DNA from: Hyaloperonospora brassicae
Lineage: Eukaryota; Oomycota; Peronosporomycetes; Peronosporales; Peronosporaceae
Length of the DNA: 64,000 bases
Assembly: GCA_947650285.1 (NCBI GenBank)
Contig: CANTFL010000770.1
Span: 1-64,000, forward strand
Direction of reading: 5' to 3'
Positions 1 through 12,200 of the stretch are shown in pieces. A program made the translations under genes and the position numbers. Every line of letters starts with the position of its first letter. The stretch's first letter is position 1. The notes under the pieces are model-generated. The model had not been told where the DNA came from, did no database searches, and was given only the letters and a program-made list of their open reading frames with translations.

Positions 1-45
1 TGTTGAGACTCGTTCAGGTCGAAATCGTGTAGATTCAACTCGTCA
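1..45 (+). repeat. Partial unit at the left edge
   Basis: This is the last 45 bp of a unit whose start lies outside the window. It shows the normal seam (gttgag) followed by actcgttcaggtcga and leads in phase into the unit at 46. The tail is that of a left-arm S unit with the gttcagg variant. Confidence 0.9.
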
Positions 46-1013
46 ATGTTTAACTCATACAGGTTGAACTCGTATTGGTCTTCACCGTCGATGTGTAACC
101 GGTCGAGATCGAATTCATATGTATTTGGCCCATCGAGGTGTAAATCGTATCGGTTTCACTCAGCTAGGTCCAATTCGTCGAGCTTCAGACTTGTCAAGGT
201 CAAACAAGTATGTGTCTTACTCGTCGAGGTATGAACCGTTGATGTTGAGACTTGTGCAGGTCGAAATCGTGTAGATTCAACTCGTCAATGTTTAACTCAT
301 ACAGGTTGAACTCGTATCGGTCTTCGCCGTCGAGGTCTAACCCGTCGAGATTGAATTCATATGTATTTGGCCCATCGAGGTGTAAATCACATCGGTTTCA
401 CTCAGCTAGGTCCAATTCGTCGAGCTTCAGACTTGTCAAGGTCAAACAAGTATGTGTCTTACTCGTCGAGGTATGAACCGTTGATGTTGAGACTTGTGCA
501 GGTCGAAATCGTGTAGATTCAACTCGTCAATGTTTAACTCATACAGGTTGAACTCGTATCGGTCTTCACCGTCGAGGTCTAACCCGTCGAGATCGATATC
601 ATATGTATTTGGCCCATCGAGGTGTAAATCGTATCGGTTTCACTCAGCTAGGTCCAATTCGTCGAGCTTCAGACTTGTCAAGGTCAAACAAGTATGTGTC
701 TTACTCGTCGAGGTATGAACCGTTGATGTTGAGACTCGTGCAGGTCGAAATCGTGTAGATTCAACTCGTCAATGTTTAACTCATACAGGTTGAACTCGTA
801 TCGGTCTTCACCGTCGAGGTCTAACCCGTCGAGATCGAATTCATATGTATTTGGCCCATCGAGGTGTAAATCGCATCGGTTTCACTCAGCTAGGTCCAAT
901 TCGTCGAGCTTCAGACTTGTCAAGGTCAAACAAGTATGTGTCTTACTCGTCGAGGTATGAACCGTTGATGATGAGACTTGTGCAGGTCGAAATCGTGTAG
1001 ATTCAACTCGTCA

Positions 1014-4000
1014 ATGTTTAACTCATACAGGTTGAACTCGTATCGGTCTTCACCGTCGAGGTCTAACCCGTCGAGATCGATATCATATGTATTTGGCCCA
1101 TCGAGGTGTAAATCGTATCGGTTTCACTCAGCTAGGTCCAATTCGTCGAGCTTCAGACTTGTCAAGGTCAAACAAGTATGTGTCTTACTCGTCGAGGTAT
1201 GAACCGTTGATGTTGAGACTCGTTCAGGTCGAAATCGTGTAGATTCAACTCGTCAATGTATAACTCATACAGGTTGAACTCGTATTGGTCTTCACCGTCG
1301 ATGTGTAACCGGTCGAGATTGAATTCATATGTATTTGGCCCATCGAGGTGTAAATCGTATCGGTTTCACTCAGCTAGGTCCAATTCGTCGAGCTTCAGAC
1401 TTGTCGAGGTCAAACTAGTATGTGTCTTACTCGCCGAGGTCACACCCGTCGAGATTCAATTGGTACGGGTTTGGATCATCGAGATTCGAATTGTATAGGC
1501 TAAGCTCGTATGGATTCAATTCGTCGAGTTTCAGATTTGTCGAGGTCACACTTGTACGGGTATTACTCGTCGAGGTCGGATCCGTTGATGATGAGACTCG
1601 TGCAGGTCGAAATCGTGTAGATTCAACTCGTCAATGTTTAACTCATACAGGTTGAACTCGTATCGGTCTTCACCGTCGAGGTCTAACCCGCCGAGATCGA
1701 ATTCATATGTATTTGGCCCATCGAGGTGTAAATCGTATCGGTTTCACTCAGCTAGGTCCAATTCGTCGAGCTTCAGACTTGTCAAGGTCAAACAAGTATG
1801 TGTCTTACTCGTCGAGGTATGAACCGTTGATGTTGAGACTTGTGTAGGTCGAAATCGTGTAGATTCAACTCGTCAATGTTTAACTCATACAGGTTGAACT
1901 CGTATCGGTCTTCACCGTCGAGGTCTAACCCGTCGAGATCGATATCATATGTATTTGGCCCATCGAGGTGTAAATCGTATCGGTTTCACTCAGCTAGGTC
2001 CAATTCGTCGAGCTTCAGACTTGTCAAGGTCAAACAAGTATGTGTCTTACTCGTCGAGGTATGAACCGTTGATGTTGAGACTCGTTCAGGTCGAAATCGT
2101 GTAGATTCAACTCGTCAATGTATAACTCATACAGGTTGAACTCGTATCGGTCTTCACCGTCGATGTGTAACCGGTCGAGATTGAATTCATATGTATTTGG
2201 CCCATCGAGGTGTAAATCGTATCGGTTTCACTCAGCTAGGTCCAATTCGTCGAGCTTCAGACTTGTCAAGGTCAAACAAGTATGTGTCTTACTCGTCGAG
2301 GTATGAACCGTTGATGTTGAGACTCGTTCAGGTCGAAATCGTGTAGATTCAACTCGTCAATGTTTAACTCATACAGGTTGAACTCGTATTGGTCTTCACC
2401 GTCGATGTGTAACCGGTCGAGATTGAATTCATATGTATTTGGCCCATCGAGGTGTAAATCGTATCGGTTTCACTCAGCTAGGTCCAATTCGTCGAGCTTC
2501 AGACTTGTCAAGGTCAAACAAGTATGTGTCTTACTCGTCGAGGTATGAACCGTTGATGTTGAGACTTGTGCAGGTCGAAATCGTGTAGATTCAACTCGTC
2601 AATGTTTAACTCATACAGGTTGAACTCGTATCGGTCTTCGCCGTCGATGTGTAACCGGTCGAGATTGAATTCATATGTATTTGGCCCATCGAGGTGTAAA
2701 TCACATCGGTTTCACTCAGCTAGGTCCAATTCGTCGAGCTTCAGACTTGTCAAGGTCAAACAAGTATGTGTCTTACTCGTCGAGGTATGAACCGTTGATG
2801 TTGAGACTTGTGCATGTCGAAATCGTGTAGATTCAACTCGTCAATGTTTAACTCATACAGGTTGAACTCGTATCGGTCTTCACCGTCGAGGTCTAACCCG
2901 TCGAGATCGATATCATATGTATTTGGCCCATCGAGGTGTAAATCGTATCGGTTTCACTCAGCTAGGTCCAATTCGTCGAGCTTCAGACTTGTCAAGGTCA
3001 AACAAGTATGTGTCTTACTCGTCGAGGTATGAACCGTTGATGTTGAGACTTGTGCAGGTCGAAATCGTGTAGATTCAACTCGTCAATGTATAACTCATAC
3101 AGGTTGAACTCGTATTGGTCTTCACCGTCGATGTGTAACCGGTCGAGATTGAATTCATATGTATTTGGCCCATCGAGGTGTAAATCGTATCGGTTTCACT
3201 CAGCTAGGTCCAATTCGTCGAGCTTCAGACTTGTCGAGGTCAAACTAGTATGTGTCTTACTCGCCGAGGTCACACCCGTCGAGATTCAATGGTACGGGTT
3301 TGGATCATCGAGATTCGAATTGTATAGGCTAAGCTCGTATGGATTCAATTCGTCGAGCTTCAGATTTGTCGAGGTCACACTTGTACGGGTCTTACTCGTC
3401 GAGGTCGGATCCGTTGATGTTGAGACTCGTGCAGGTCGAAATCGTGTAGATTCAACTCGTCAATGTATAACTCATACAGGTTGAACTCGTATCGGTCTTC
3501 ACCGTCGAGGTCTAACCCGCCGAGATCGAATTCATATGTATTTGGCCCATCGAGGTGTAAATCGCATCGGTTTCACTCAGCTAGGTCCAATTCGTCGAGC
3601 TTCAGACTTGTCAAGGTCAAACAAGTATGTGTCTTACTCGTCGAGGTATGAACCGTTGATGTTGAGACTTGTGCAGGTCGAAATCGTGTAGATTCAACTC
3701 GTCAATGTTTAACTCATACAGGTTGAACTCGTATCGGTCTTCACCGTCGAGGTCTAACCCGTCGAGATCGATATCATATGTATTTGGCCCATCGAGGTGT
3801 AAATCGTATCGGTTTCACTCAGCTAGGTCCAATTCGTCGAGCTTCAGACTTGTCAAGGTCAAACAAGTATGTGTCTTACTCGTCGAGGTATGAACCGTTG
3901 ATGTTGAGACTCGTTCAGGTCGAAATCGTGTAGATTCAACTCGTCAATGTATAACTCATACAGGTTGAACTCGTATTGGTCTTCACCGTCGATGTGTAAC

Positions 4001-7000
4001 CGGTCGAGATTGAATTCATATGTATTTGGCCCATCGAGGTGTAAATCGTATCGGTTTCACTCAGCTAGGTCCAATTCGTCGAGCTTCAGACTTGTCGAGG
4101 TCAAACTAGTATGTGTCTTACTCGCCGAGGTCACACCCGTCGAGATTCAATTGGTACGGGTTTGGATCATCGAGATTCGAATTGTATAGGCTAAGCTCGT
4201 ATGGATTCAATTCGTCGAGCTTCAGATTTGTCGAGGTCACACTTGTACGGGTCTTACTCGTCGAGGTCGGATCCGTTGATGTTGAGACTCGTGCAGGTCG
4301 AAATCGTGTAGATTCAACTCGTCAATGTATAACTCATACAGGTTGAACTCGTATCGGTCTTCACCGTCGAGGTCTAACCCGCCGAGATCGAATTCATATG
4401 TATTTGGCCCATCGAGGTGTAAATCGCATCGGTTTCACTCAGCTAGGTCCAATTCGTCGAGCTTCAGACTTGTCAAGGTCAAACAAGTATGTGTCTTACT
4501 CGTCGAGGTATGAACCGTTGATGTTGAGACTTGTGCAGGTCGAAATCGTGTAGATTCAACTCGTCAATGTTTAACTCATACAGGTTGAACTCGTATCGGT
4601 CTTCACCGTCGAGGTCTAACCCGTCGAGATCGATATCATATGTATTTGGCCCATCGAGGTGTAAATCGTATCGGTTTCACTCAGCTAGGTCCAATTCGTC
4701 GAGCTTCAGACTTGTCAAGGTCAAACAAGTATGTGTCTTACTCGTCGAGGTATGAACCGTTGATGTTGAGACTCGTTCAGGTCGAAATCGTGTAGATTCA
4801 ACTCGTCAATGTATAACTCATACAGGTTGAACTCGTATTGGTCTTCACCGTCGATGTGTAACCGGTCGAGATTGAATTCATATGTATTTGGCCCATCGAG
4901 GTGTAAATCGTATCGGTTTCACTCAGCTAGGTCCAATTCGTCGAGCTTCAGACTTGTCGAGGTCAAACTAGTATGTGTCTTACTCGCCGAGGTCACACCC
5001 GTCGAGATTCAATTGGTACGGGTTTGGATCATCGAGATTCGAATTGTATAGGCTAAGCTCGTATGGATTCAATTCGTCGAGCTTCAGATTTGTCGAGGTC
5101 ACACTTGTACGGGTATTACTCGTCGAGGTCGGATCCGTTGATGATGAGACTCGTGCAGGTCGAAATCGTGTAGATTCAACTCGTCAATGTTTAACTCATA
5201 CAGGTTGAACTCGTATCGGTCTTCACCGTCGAGGTCTAACCCGCCGAGATCGAATTCATATGTATTTGGCCCATCGAGGTGTAAATCGCATCGGTTTCAC
5301 TCAGCTAGGTCCAATTCGTCGAGCTTCAGACTTGTCAAGGTCAAACAAGTATGTGTCTTACTCGTCGAGGTATGAACCGTTGATGTTGAGACTTGTGTAG
5401 GTCGAAATCGTGTAGATTCAACTCGTCAATGTTTAACTCATACAGGTTGAACTCGTATCGGTCTTCACCGTCGAGGTCTAACCCGTCGAGATCGATATCA
5501 TATGTATTTGGCCCATCGAGGTGTAAATCGTATCGGTTTCACTCAGCTAGGTCCAATTCGTCGAGCTTCAGACTTGTCAAGGTCAAACAAGTATGTGTCT
5601 TACTCGTCGAGGTATGAACCGTTGATGTTGAGACTCGTTCAGGTCGAAATCGTGTAGATTCAACTCGTCAATGTATAACTCATACAGGTTGAACTCGTAT
5701 CGGTCTTCACCGTCGATGTGTAACCGGTCGAGATTGAATTCATATGTATTTGGCCCATCGAGGTGTAAATCGTATCGGTTTCACTCAGCTAGGTCCAATT
5801 CGTCGAGCTTCAGACTTGTCAAGGTCAAACAAGTATGTGTCTTACTCGTCGAGGTATGAACCGTTGATGTTGAGACTCGTTCAGGTCGAAATCGTGTAGA
5901 TTCAACTCGTCAATGTTTAACTCATACAGGTTGAACTCGTATTGGTCTTCACCGTCGATGTGTAACCGGTCGAGATTGAATTCATATGTATTTGGCCCAT
6001 CGAGGTGTAAATCGTATCGGTTTCACTCAGCTAGGTCCAATTCGTCGAGCTTCAGACTTGTCAAGGTCAAACAAGTATGTGTCTTACTCGTCGAGGTATG
6101 AACCGTTGATGTTGAGACTTGTGCAGGTCGAAATCGTGTAGATTCAACTCGTCAATGTTTAACTCATACAGGTTGAACTCGTATCGGTCTTCGCCGTCGA
6201 TGTGTAACCGGTCGAGATTGAATTCATATGTATTTGGCCCATCGAGGTGTAAATCACATCGGTTTCACTCAGCTAGGTCCAATTCGTCGAGCTTCAGACT
6301 TGTCAAGGTCAAACAAGTATGTGTCTTACTCGTCGAGGTATGAACCGTTGATGTTGAGACTTGTGCATGTCGAAATCGTGTAGATTCAACTCGTCAATGT
6401 TTAACTCATACAGGTTGAACTCGTATCGGTCTTCACCGTCGAGGTCTAACCCGTCGAGATCGATATCATATGTATTTGGCCCATCGAGGTGTAAATCGTA
6501 TCGGTTTCACTCAGCTAGGTCCAATTCGTCGAGCTTCAGACTTGTCAAGGTCAAACAAGTATGTGTCTTACTCGTCGAGGTATGAACCGTTGATGTTGAG
6601 ACTTGTGCAGGTCGAAATCGTGTAGATTCAACTCGTCAATGTATAACTCATACAGGTTGAACTCGTATTGGTCTTCACCGTCGATGTCTAACCGGTCGAG
6701 ATTGAATTCATATGTATTTGGCCCATCGAGGTGTAAATCGTATCGGTTTCACTCAGCTAGGTCCAATTCGTCGAGCTTCAGACTTGTCGAGGTCAAACTA
6801 GTATGTGTCTTACTCGCCGAGGTCACACCCGTCGAGATTCAATTGGTACGGGTTTGGATCATCGAGATTCGAATTGTATAGGCTAAGCTCGTATGGATTC
6901 AATTCGTCGAGCTTCAGATTTGTCGAGGTCACACTTGTACGGGTATTACTCGTCGAGGTATGAACCGTTGATGTTGAGACTCGTGCAGGTCGAAATCGTG

Positions 7001-7016
7001 TAGATTCAACTCGTCA
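1014..7016 (+). repeat. 3553-bp higher-order duplication in the left arm
   Basis: Units from 1014 to 3462 recur in the same order at 4567 to 7016, shifted by 3553 bp: S1014/4567, L1256/4809, S1634/5187, S1876/5429, S2118/5671, S2360/5913, S2602/6155, S2844/6397, L3086/6639. Private variants travel together: acttgtgtagg at about 1838 and 5391, and tgtgcatgtcg at about 2810 and 6363. Differences include the lost T in the L unit at 3086, gatgtgtaacc against gatgtctaacc, and the tail of that L unit. Confidence 0.9.
3086..5670 (+). repeat. Three tandem copies of an 862-bp L-S-S repeat
   Basis: The copies are 3086-3946 (861 bp), 3947-4808 and 4809-5670. Each is L, then an S with cccgccgagatcgaattc and atcgcatcgg, then an S with gatcgatatc. 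The first copy has lost one T in gattcaatggtac. The third differs at its L tail (gtattactcg, gatgatgag) and in tgtgtagg. The block lies inside the 3553-bp duplication, so local amplification and the larger duplication are nested. Confidence 0.9.
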
Positions 7017-8846
7017 ATGTATAACTCATACAGGTTGAACTCGTATCGGTCTTCACCGTCGAGGTCTAACCCGCCGAGATCGAATTCATATGTATTTGGC
7101 CCATCGAGGTGTAAATCGCATCGGTTTCACTCAGCTAGGTCCAATTCGTCGAGCTTCAGACTTGTCAAGGTCAAACAAGTATGTGTCTTACTCGTCGAGG
7201 TATGAACCGTTGATGTTGAGACTTGTGCAGGTCGAAATCGTGTAGATTCAACTCGTCAATGTTTAACTCATACAGGTTGAACTCGTATCGGTCTTCACCG
7301 TCGAGGTCTAACCCGTCGAGATCGATATCATATGTATTTGGCCCATCGAGGTGTAAATCGTATCGGTTTCACTCAGCTAGGTCCAATTCGTCGAGCTTCA
7401 GACTTGTCAAGGTCAAACAAGTATGTGTCTTACTCGTCGAGGTATGAACCGTTGATGTTGAGACTTGTGCAGGTCGAAATCGTGTAGATTCAACTCGTCA
7501 ATGTTTAACTCATACAGGTTGAACTCGTATCGGTCTTCGCCGTCGATGTGTAACCGGTCGAGATTGAATTCATATGTATTTGGCCCATCGAGGTGTAAAT
7601 CGCATCGGTTTCACTCAGCTAGGTCCAATTCGTCGAGCTTCAGACTTGTCAAGGTCAAACAAGTATGTGTCTTACTCGTCGAGGTATGAACCGTTGATGT
7701 TGAGACTTGTGCAGGTCGAAATCGTGTAGATTCAACTCGTCAATGTTTAACTCATACAGGTTGAACTCGTATCGGTCTTCACCGTCGAGGTCTAACCCGT
7801 CGAGATCGATATCATATGTATTTGGCCCATCGAGGTGTAAATCGTATCGGTTTCACTCAGCTAGGTCCAATTCGTCGAGCTTCAGACTTGTCAAGGTCAA
7901 ACAAGTATGTGTCTTACTCGTCGAGGTATGAACCGTTGATGTTGAGACTTGTGCAGGTCGAAATCGTGTAGATTCAACTCGTCAATGTATAACTCATACA
8001 GGTTGAACTCGTATTGGTCTTCACCGTCGATGTGTAACCGGTCGAGATTGAATTCATATGTATTTGGCCCATCGAGGTGTAAATCGTATCGGTTTCACTC
8101 AGCTAGGTCCAATTCGTCGAGCTTCAGACTTGTCGAGGTCAAACTAGTATGTGTCTTACTCGCCGAGGTCACACCCGTCGAGATTCAATTGGTACGGGTT
8201 TGGATCATCGAGATTCGAATTGTATAGGCTAAGCTCGTATGGATTCAATTCGTCGAGCTTCAGATTTGTCGAGGTCACACTTGTACGGGTATTACTCGTC
8301 GAGGTATGAACCGTTGATGTTGAGACTCGTGCAGGTCGAAATCGTGTAGATTCAACTCGTCAATGTATAACTCATACAGGTTGAACTCGTATCGGTCTTC
8401 ACCGTCGAGGTCTAACCCGCCGAGATCGAATTCATATGTATTTGGCCCATCGAGGTGTAAATCGCATCGGTTTCACTCAGCTAGGTCCAATTCGTCGAGC
8501 TTCAGACTTGTCAAGGTCAAACAAGTATGTGTCTTACTCGTCGAGGTATGAACCGTTGATGTTGAGACTTGTGCAGGTCGAAATCGTGTAGATTCAACTC
8601 GTCAATGTTTAACTCATACAGGTTGAACTCGTATCGGTCTTCACCGTCGAGGTCTAACCCGTCGAGATCGATATCATATGTATTTGGCCCATCGAGGTGT
8701 AAATCGTATCGGTTTCACTCAGCTAGGTCCAATTCGTCGAGCTTCAGACTTGTCAAGGTCAAACAAGTATGTGTCTTACTCGTCGAGGTATGAACCGTTG
8801 ATGTTGAGACTCGTTCAGGTCGAAATCGTGTAGATTCAACTCGTCA
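6639..8846 (+). repeat. 1346-bp spaced duplication; L units with S-type tails
   Basis: L6639-S7017-S7259 (6639-7500) matches L7985-S8363-S8605 (7985-8846). Both L units end in the S tail (cgaggtatgaaccg) instead of the usual L tail (cgaggtcggatccg), with gtattactcg just before. These are two copies of one L/S recombinant. Two further S units (7501, 7743) separate the copies. Confidence 0.88.
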
Positions 8847-9224
8847 ATGTATAACTCATACAGGTTGAACTCGTATTGGTCTTCACCGTCGATGTGTAAC
8901 CGGTCGAGATTGAATTCATATGTATTTGGCCCATCGAGGTGTAAATCGTATCGGTTTCACTCAGCTAGGTCCAATTCGTCGAGCTTCAGACTTGTCGAGG
9001 TCAAACTAGTATGTGTCTTACTCGCCGAGGTCACACCCGTCGATATTCAATTGGTACGGGTTTGGATCATCGAGATTCGAATTGTATAGGCTAAGCTCGT
9101 ATGGATTCAATTCGTCGAGCTTCAGATTTGTCGAGGTCACACTTGTACGGGTATTACTCGTCGAGGTCGGATCCGTTGATGATGAGACTCGTGCAGGTCG
9201 AAATCGTGTAGATTCAACTCGTCA

Positions 9225-12200
9225 ATGTTTAACTCATACAGGTTGAACTCGTATCGGTCTTCACCGTCGAGGTCTAACCCGCCGAGATCGAATTCATATG
9301 TATTTGGCCCATCGAGGTGTAAATCGCATCGGTTTCACTCAGCTAGGTCCAATTCGTCGAGCTTCAGACTTGTCAAGGTCAAACAAGTATGTGTCTTACT
9401 CGTCGAGGTATGAACCGTTGATGATGAGACTCGTGCAGGTCGAAATCGTGTAGATTCAACTCGTCAATGTTTAACTCATACAGGTTGAACTCGTATCGGT
9501 CTTCGCCGTCGATGTGTAACCCGTCGAGATTGAATTCATATGTATTTGGCCCATCGAGGTGTAAATCGCATCGGTTTCACTCAGCTAGGTCCAATTCGTC
9601 GAGCTTCAGACTTGTCAAGGTCAAACAAGTATGTATCTTACTCGTCGAGGTATGAACCGTTGATGTTGAGACTCGTGCAGGTCGAAATCGTGCAGATTCA
9701 ACTCGTCAATGTTTAACTCATACAGGTTGAACTCGTATCGGTCTTCACCGTCGAGGTCTAACCCGTCGAGATCGATATCATATGTATTTGGCCCATCGAG
9801 GTGTAAATCGCATCGGTTTCACTCAGCTAGGTCCAATTCGTCGAGCTTCAGACTTGTCAAGGTCAAACAAGTATGTGTCTTACTCGTCGAGGTATGAACC
9901 GTTGATGATGAGACTCGTGCAGGTCGAAATCGTGTAGATTCAACTCGTCAATGTTTAACTCATACAGGTTGAACTCGTATCGGTCTTCACCGTCGAGGTC
10001 TAACCCGTCGAGATCGATATCATATGTATTTGGCCCATCGAGGTGTAAATCGTATCGGTTTCACTCAGCTAGGTCCAATTCGTCGAGCTTCAGACTTGTC
10101 AAGGTCAAACAAGTATGTGTCTTACTCGTCGAGGTATGAACCGTTGATGTTGAGACTTGTGCAGGTCGAAATCGTGTAGATTCAACTCGTCAATGTTTAA
10201 CTCATACAGGTTGAACTCGTATCGGTCTTCGCCGTCGAGGTCTAACCCGTCGAGATTGAATTCATATGTATTTGGCCCATCGAGGTGTAAATCACATCGG
10301 TTTCACTCAGCTAGGTCCAATTCGTCGAGCTTCAGACTTGTCAAGGTCAAACAAGTATGTGTCTTACTCGTCGAGGTATGAACCGTTGATGATGAGACTC
10401 GTGCAGGTCGAAATCGTGTAGATTCAACTCGTCAATGTTTAACTCATACAGGTTGAACTCGTATCGGTCTTCACCGTCGAGGTCTAACCCGTCGAGATCG
10501 ATATCATATGTATTTGGCCCATCGAGGTGTAAATCGTATCGGTTTCACTCAGCTAGGTCCAATTCGTCGAGCTTCAGACTTGTCAAGGTCAAACAAGTAT
10601 GTGTCTTACTCGTCGAGGTATGAACCGTTGATGTTGAGACTTGTGCAGGTCGAAATCGTGTAGATTCAACTCGTCAATGTTTAACTCATACAGGTTGAAC
10701 TCGTATCGGTCTTCACCGTCGAGGTCTAACCCGTCGAGATCGATATCATATGTATTTGGCCCATCGAGGTGTAAATCGTATCGGTTTCACTCAGCTAGGT
10801 CCAATTCGTCGAGCTTCAGACTTGTCAAGGTCAAACAAGTATGTGTCTTACTCGTCGAGGTATGAACCGTTGATGTTGAGACTTGTGCAGGTCGAAATCG
10901 TGTAGATTCAACTCGTCAATGTATAACTCATACAGGTTGAACTCGTATCGGTCTTCACCGTCGAGGTCTAACCCGTCGAGATCGATATCATATGTATTTG
11001 GCCCATCGAGGTGTAAATCGTATCGGTTTCACTCAGCTAGGTCCAATTCGTCGAGCTTCAGACTTGTCAAGGTCAAACAAGTATGTGTCTTACTCGTCGA
11101 GGTATGAACCGTTGATGTTGAGACTTGTGCAGGTCGAAATCGTGTAGATTCAACTCGTCAATGTATAACTCATACAGGTTGAACTCGTATCGGTCTTCGC
11201 CGTCGAGGTCTAACCCGTCGAGATTGAATTCATATGTATTTGGCCCATCGAGGTGTAAATCACATCGGTTTCACTCAGCTAGGTCCAATTCGTCGAGCTT
11301 CAGACTTGTCGAGGTCAAACTAGTATGTGTCTTACTCGTCGAGGTATGAACCGTTGATTATGAGACTCGTGCAGGTCGAAATCGTGTAGATTCAACTCGT
11401 CAATGTATAACTCATACAGGTTGAACTCGTATCGGTCTTCACCGTCGAGGTCTAACCCGTCGAGATCGATATCATATGTATTTGGCCCATCGAGGTGTAA
11501 ATCGTATCGGTTTCACTCAGCTAGGTCCAATTCGTCGAGCTTCAGACTTGTCAAGGTCAAACAAGTATGTGTCTTACTCGTCGAGGTATGAACCGTTGAT
11601 GTTGAGACTTGTGCAGGTCGAAATCGTGTAGATTCAACTCGTCAATGTTTAACTCATACAGGTTGAACTCGTATTGGTCTTCACCGTCGAGGTCTAACCC
11701 GTCGAGATCGAATTCATATGTATTTGGCCCATCGAGGTGTAAATCGTATCGGTTTCACTCAGCTAGGTCCAATTCGTCGAGCTTCAGACTTGTCAAGGTC
11801 AAACAAGTATGTGTCTTACTCGTCGAGGTATGAACCGTTGATGATGAGACTCGTGCAGGTCGAAATCGTGTAGATTCAACTCGTCAATGTTTAACTCATA
11901 CAGGTTGAACTCGTATCGGTCTTCACCGTCGAGGTCTAACCCGTCGAGATCGATATCATATGTATTTCGCCCATCGAGGTGTAAATCGTATCGGTTTCAC
12001 TCAGCTAGGTCCAATTCGTCGAGCTTCAGACTTGTCAAGGTCAAACAAGTATGTGTCTTACTCGTCGAGGTATGAACCGTTGATGTTGAGACTTGTGCAG
12101 GTCGAAATCGTGTAGATTCAACTCGTCAATGTATATCTCATACAGGTTGAACTCGTATCGGTCTTCACCGTCGAGGTCTAACCCGTCGAGATCGATATCA

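Larger units (their letters stand above)
46..9224 (+). repeat. Array segment A: 27 S and 7 L units, left subfamily
   Basis: L units start at 1256, 3086 (377 bp, one T lost), 3947, 4809, 6639, 7985 and 8847; all other units are S. Left-arm markers are caccgtcg (rather than cgccgtcg), many gatcgatatc units (ClaI plus EcoRV) alternating with gattgaattc or gatcgaattc units, a frequent gatgtgtaaccgg variant, and an L subtype reading ggtacgggtttggatc with tatggattcaattcg and cagatttgtcg. Higher-order repeats of 862, 1346 and 3553 bp overlap here and are listed separately. The open frames (62-144 codons) stop inside each unit. Confidence 0.97.
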
